This document shows, piece after piece, positions 63,492-64,000 of a stretch of 64,000 bases of DNA. Each line of letters begins with the position of its first letter. Position 1 is the first letter of the stretch. Source of the stretch: Epsilonproteobacteria bacterium UBA6211 (lineage in GTDB: Bacteria > Campylobacterota > Campylobacteria > Campylobacterales > Arcobacteraceae). A model generated the notes under the pieces. It worked only from the letters and a program-made list of their open reading frames with translations. It was not told where the DNA came from and ran no database searches. Location: contig DISL01000100.1 of NCBI GenBank assembly GCA_002421845.1, positions 52,823 to 116,822 of the forward strand, written 5' to 3'. The translations under genes and the position numbers were made by a program.

Positions 63492-64000
63492 TTAAAACAA
63501 GCTATCTTGTGCCTGAGGTGGCGTAAGTCTAAAAAGCTCATAGCTTTTGACCGTAGCTACCCTACCCCTTGCAGTTTTTTCTATATATCCGTTGGCTATT
63601 AAATACGGTTCTATGGCATCTTCAAGAGTTCCCTCATCTTCGCTAAGAGCTGCAGCTATAGTGCTAAGCCCCATCGGTTTGCCTCTGTTTTGGATAAGAA
63701 GCTCTAGAAGTTTTAAGTCCATCTCATCAAAACCTCTATCATTTACCCCTAGCTCATCAAGAGCATATTGGCATCTTTTAAGTTTTATGGTATCTTCATT
63801 TTCTACTTCTGCAAAGTCCCTCACCCTTCGAAGAAGTCTTAAGGCTATCCTCGGTGTTCCCCTACTTCGTCTTGCTATCTCGTGACTAGCATCTGCTAAT
63901 ACCGGTTTTTCTAACTTCACGGAAGCTAATTCTACGATTTTTGCGAGTTCTTTCGGCTCATAAAACTGCATCCTAAAGTGCATACCAAATCTCTCTCTTA
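63492..64000 (-). CDS. ruvB: Holliday junction branch-migration ATPase RuvB, C-terminal part
   Basis: C-terminal half of RuvB, part of the RuvAB motor of recombination. Visible are [37 protein letters not shown], the [23 protein letters not shown] domain and the C-terminal [21 protein letters not shown] motif. The ATPase core lies beyond position 64000. The C-terminus ends [11 protein letters not shown]. Confidence 0.95.
   Translation of the reverse strand, partial: RERFGMHFRMQFYEPKELAKIVELASVKLEKPVLADASHEIARRSRGTPRIALRLLRRVRDFAEVENEDTIKLKRCQYALDELGVNDRGFDEMDLKLLELLIQNRGKPMGLSTIAAALSEDEGTLEDAIEPYLIANGYIEKTARGRVATVKSYELFRLTPPQAQDSLF

Overview
The window looks like a chromosomal segment of an AT-rich (roughly one-third G+C by eye) Gram-negative bacterium of the Campylobacterota (epsilonproteobacteria). 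The evidence is the kind of proteins present: class II DAHP synthase, carboxynorspermidine decarboxylase, a one-piece chorismate mutase/prephenate dehydratase, a short FlaG, a YajR-like transporter, FIST-domain and PAS-domain signalling proteins. Genes are tightly packed with 1-25 base overlaps, TTG starts are frequent, and promoters rest on an extended -10 box. Genus is not decidable by eye; a Sulfurimonas- or Arcobacter-like relative is my guess. Almost everything is housekeeping. I see no rRNA, tRNA, CRISPR array, IS element or prophage.

Layout. 1-8.2 kb: peptidoglycan genes murD (cut by the window edge) and mraY leftward; gpmI, a single-domain response regulator, an ABC ATPase and a class A penicillin-binding protein rightward; then two adjacent PPK2 polyphosphate kinases, one carrying an integrase-arm-like N-terminal extension. 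8.2-19.3 kb: nspC, a periplasmic adaptor, a 59-residue lipoprotein, the metF-ruvX-acpS operon, a soluble PAS-PAS chemoreceptor, serB, tal, a FIST histidine kinase and class II DAHP synthase. 19.3-22.7 kb: ArsC-like protein, gatC, flaG, a structured intergenic region, an XRE-like regulator and a hipBA toxin-antitoxin pair with three 26-bp palindromes spaced exactly 50 bp apart.

22.7-37.2 kb is mostly leftward: the long operon gapA-pgk-tpiA-fabI-lysA-HAD-pheA, then nadD-rsfS (rightward), the operon tatA-argS followed by two previously easy-to-miss paralogous 41/42-residue membrane proteins, and ispG-GH17-dnaB. 37.2-43.6 kb is rightward: cvpA, fur, lysS, glyA, a SPOR protein and trpE. 43.7-51.4 kb: an AAA_14/DUF4143 ATPase, a histidine kinase-regulator-SDR operon, a small unknown protein, yqeY, a GGEEF diguanylate cyclase, pssA and ppx. 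51.4-64 kb: acs, yajR-like MFS, rdgB, a region of stacked hairpins, a BRO/DinD-like gene, proC with three minor pseudopilin genes, bamD, lon, a membrane-anchored unknown, a rhomboid protease, a receiver-PAS protein and the end of ruvB.

Themes. Lower glycolysis (gapA, pgk, tpiA, gpmI), cell-wall synthesis, aromatic and lysine biosynthesis and translation genes are spread among signalling genes. Polyphosphate metabolism is represented by two PPK2s and a Ppx/GppA. The accessory genes are hipBA, the AAA_14 ATPase and the BRO/DinD-like gene, each inserted singly between housekeeping genes. The observations I consider most worth following are the tandem small membrane proteins (30526-30798), the PPK2 with a DNA-binding-like extension (6118-7245), the hipBA operator array (22614-22739), and the hairpin clusters at 55462-55633 and 20357-20436.
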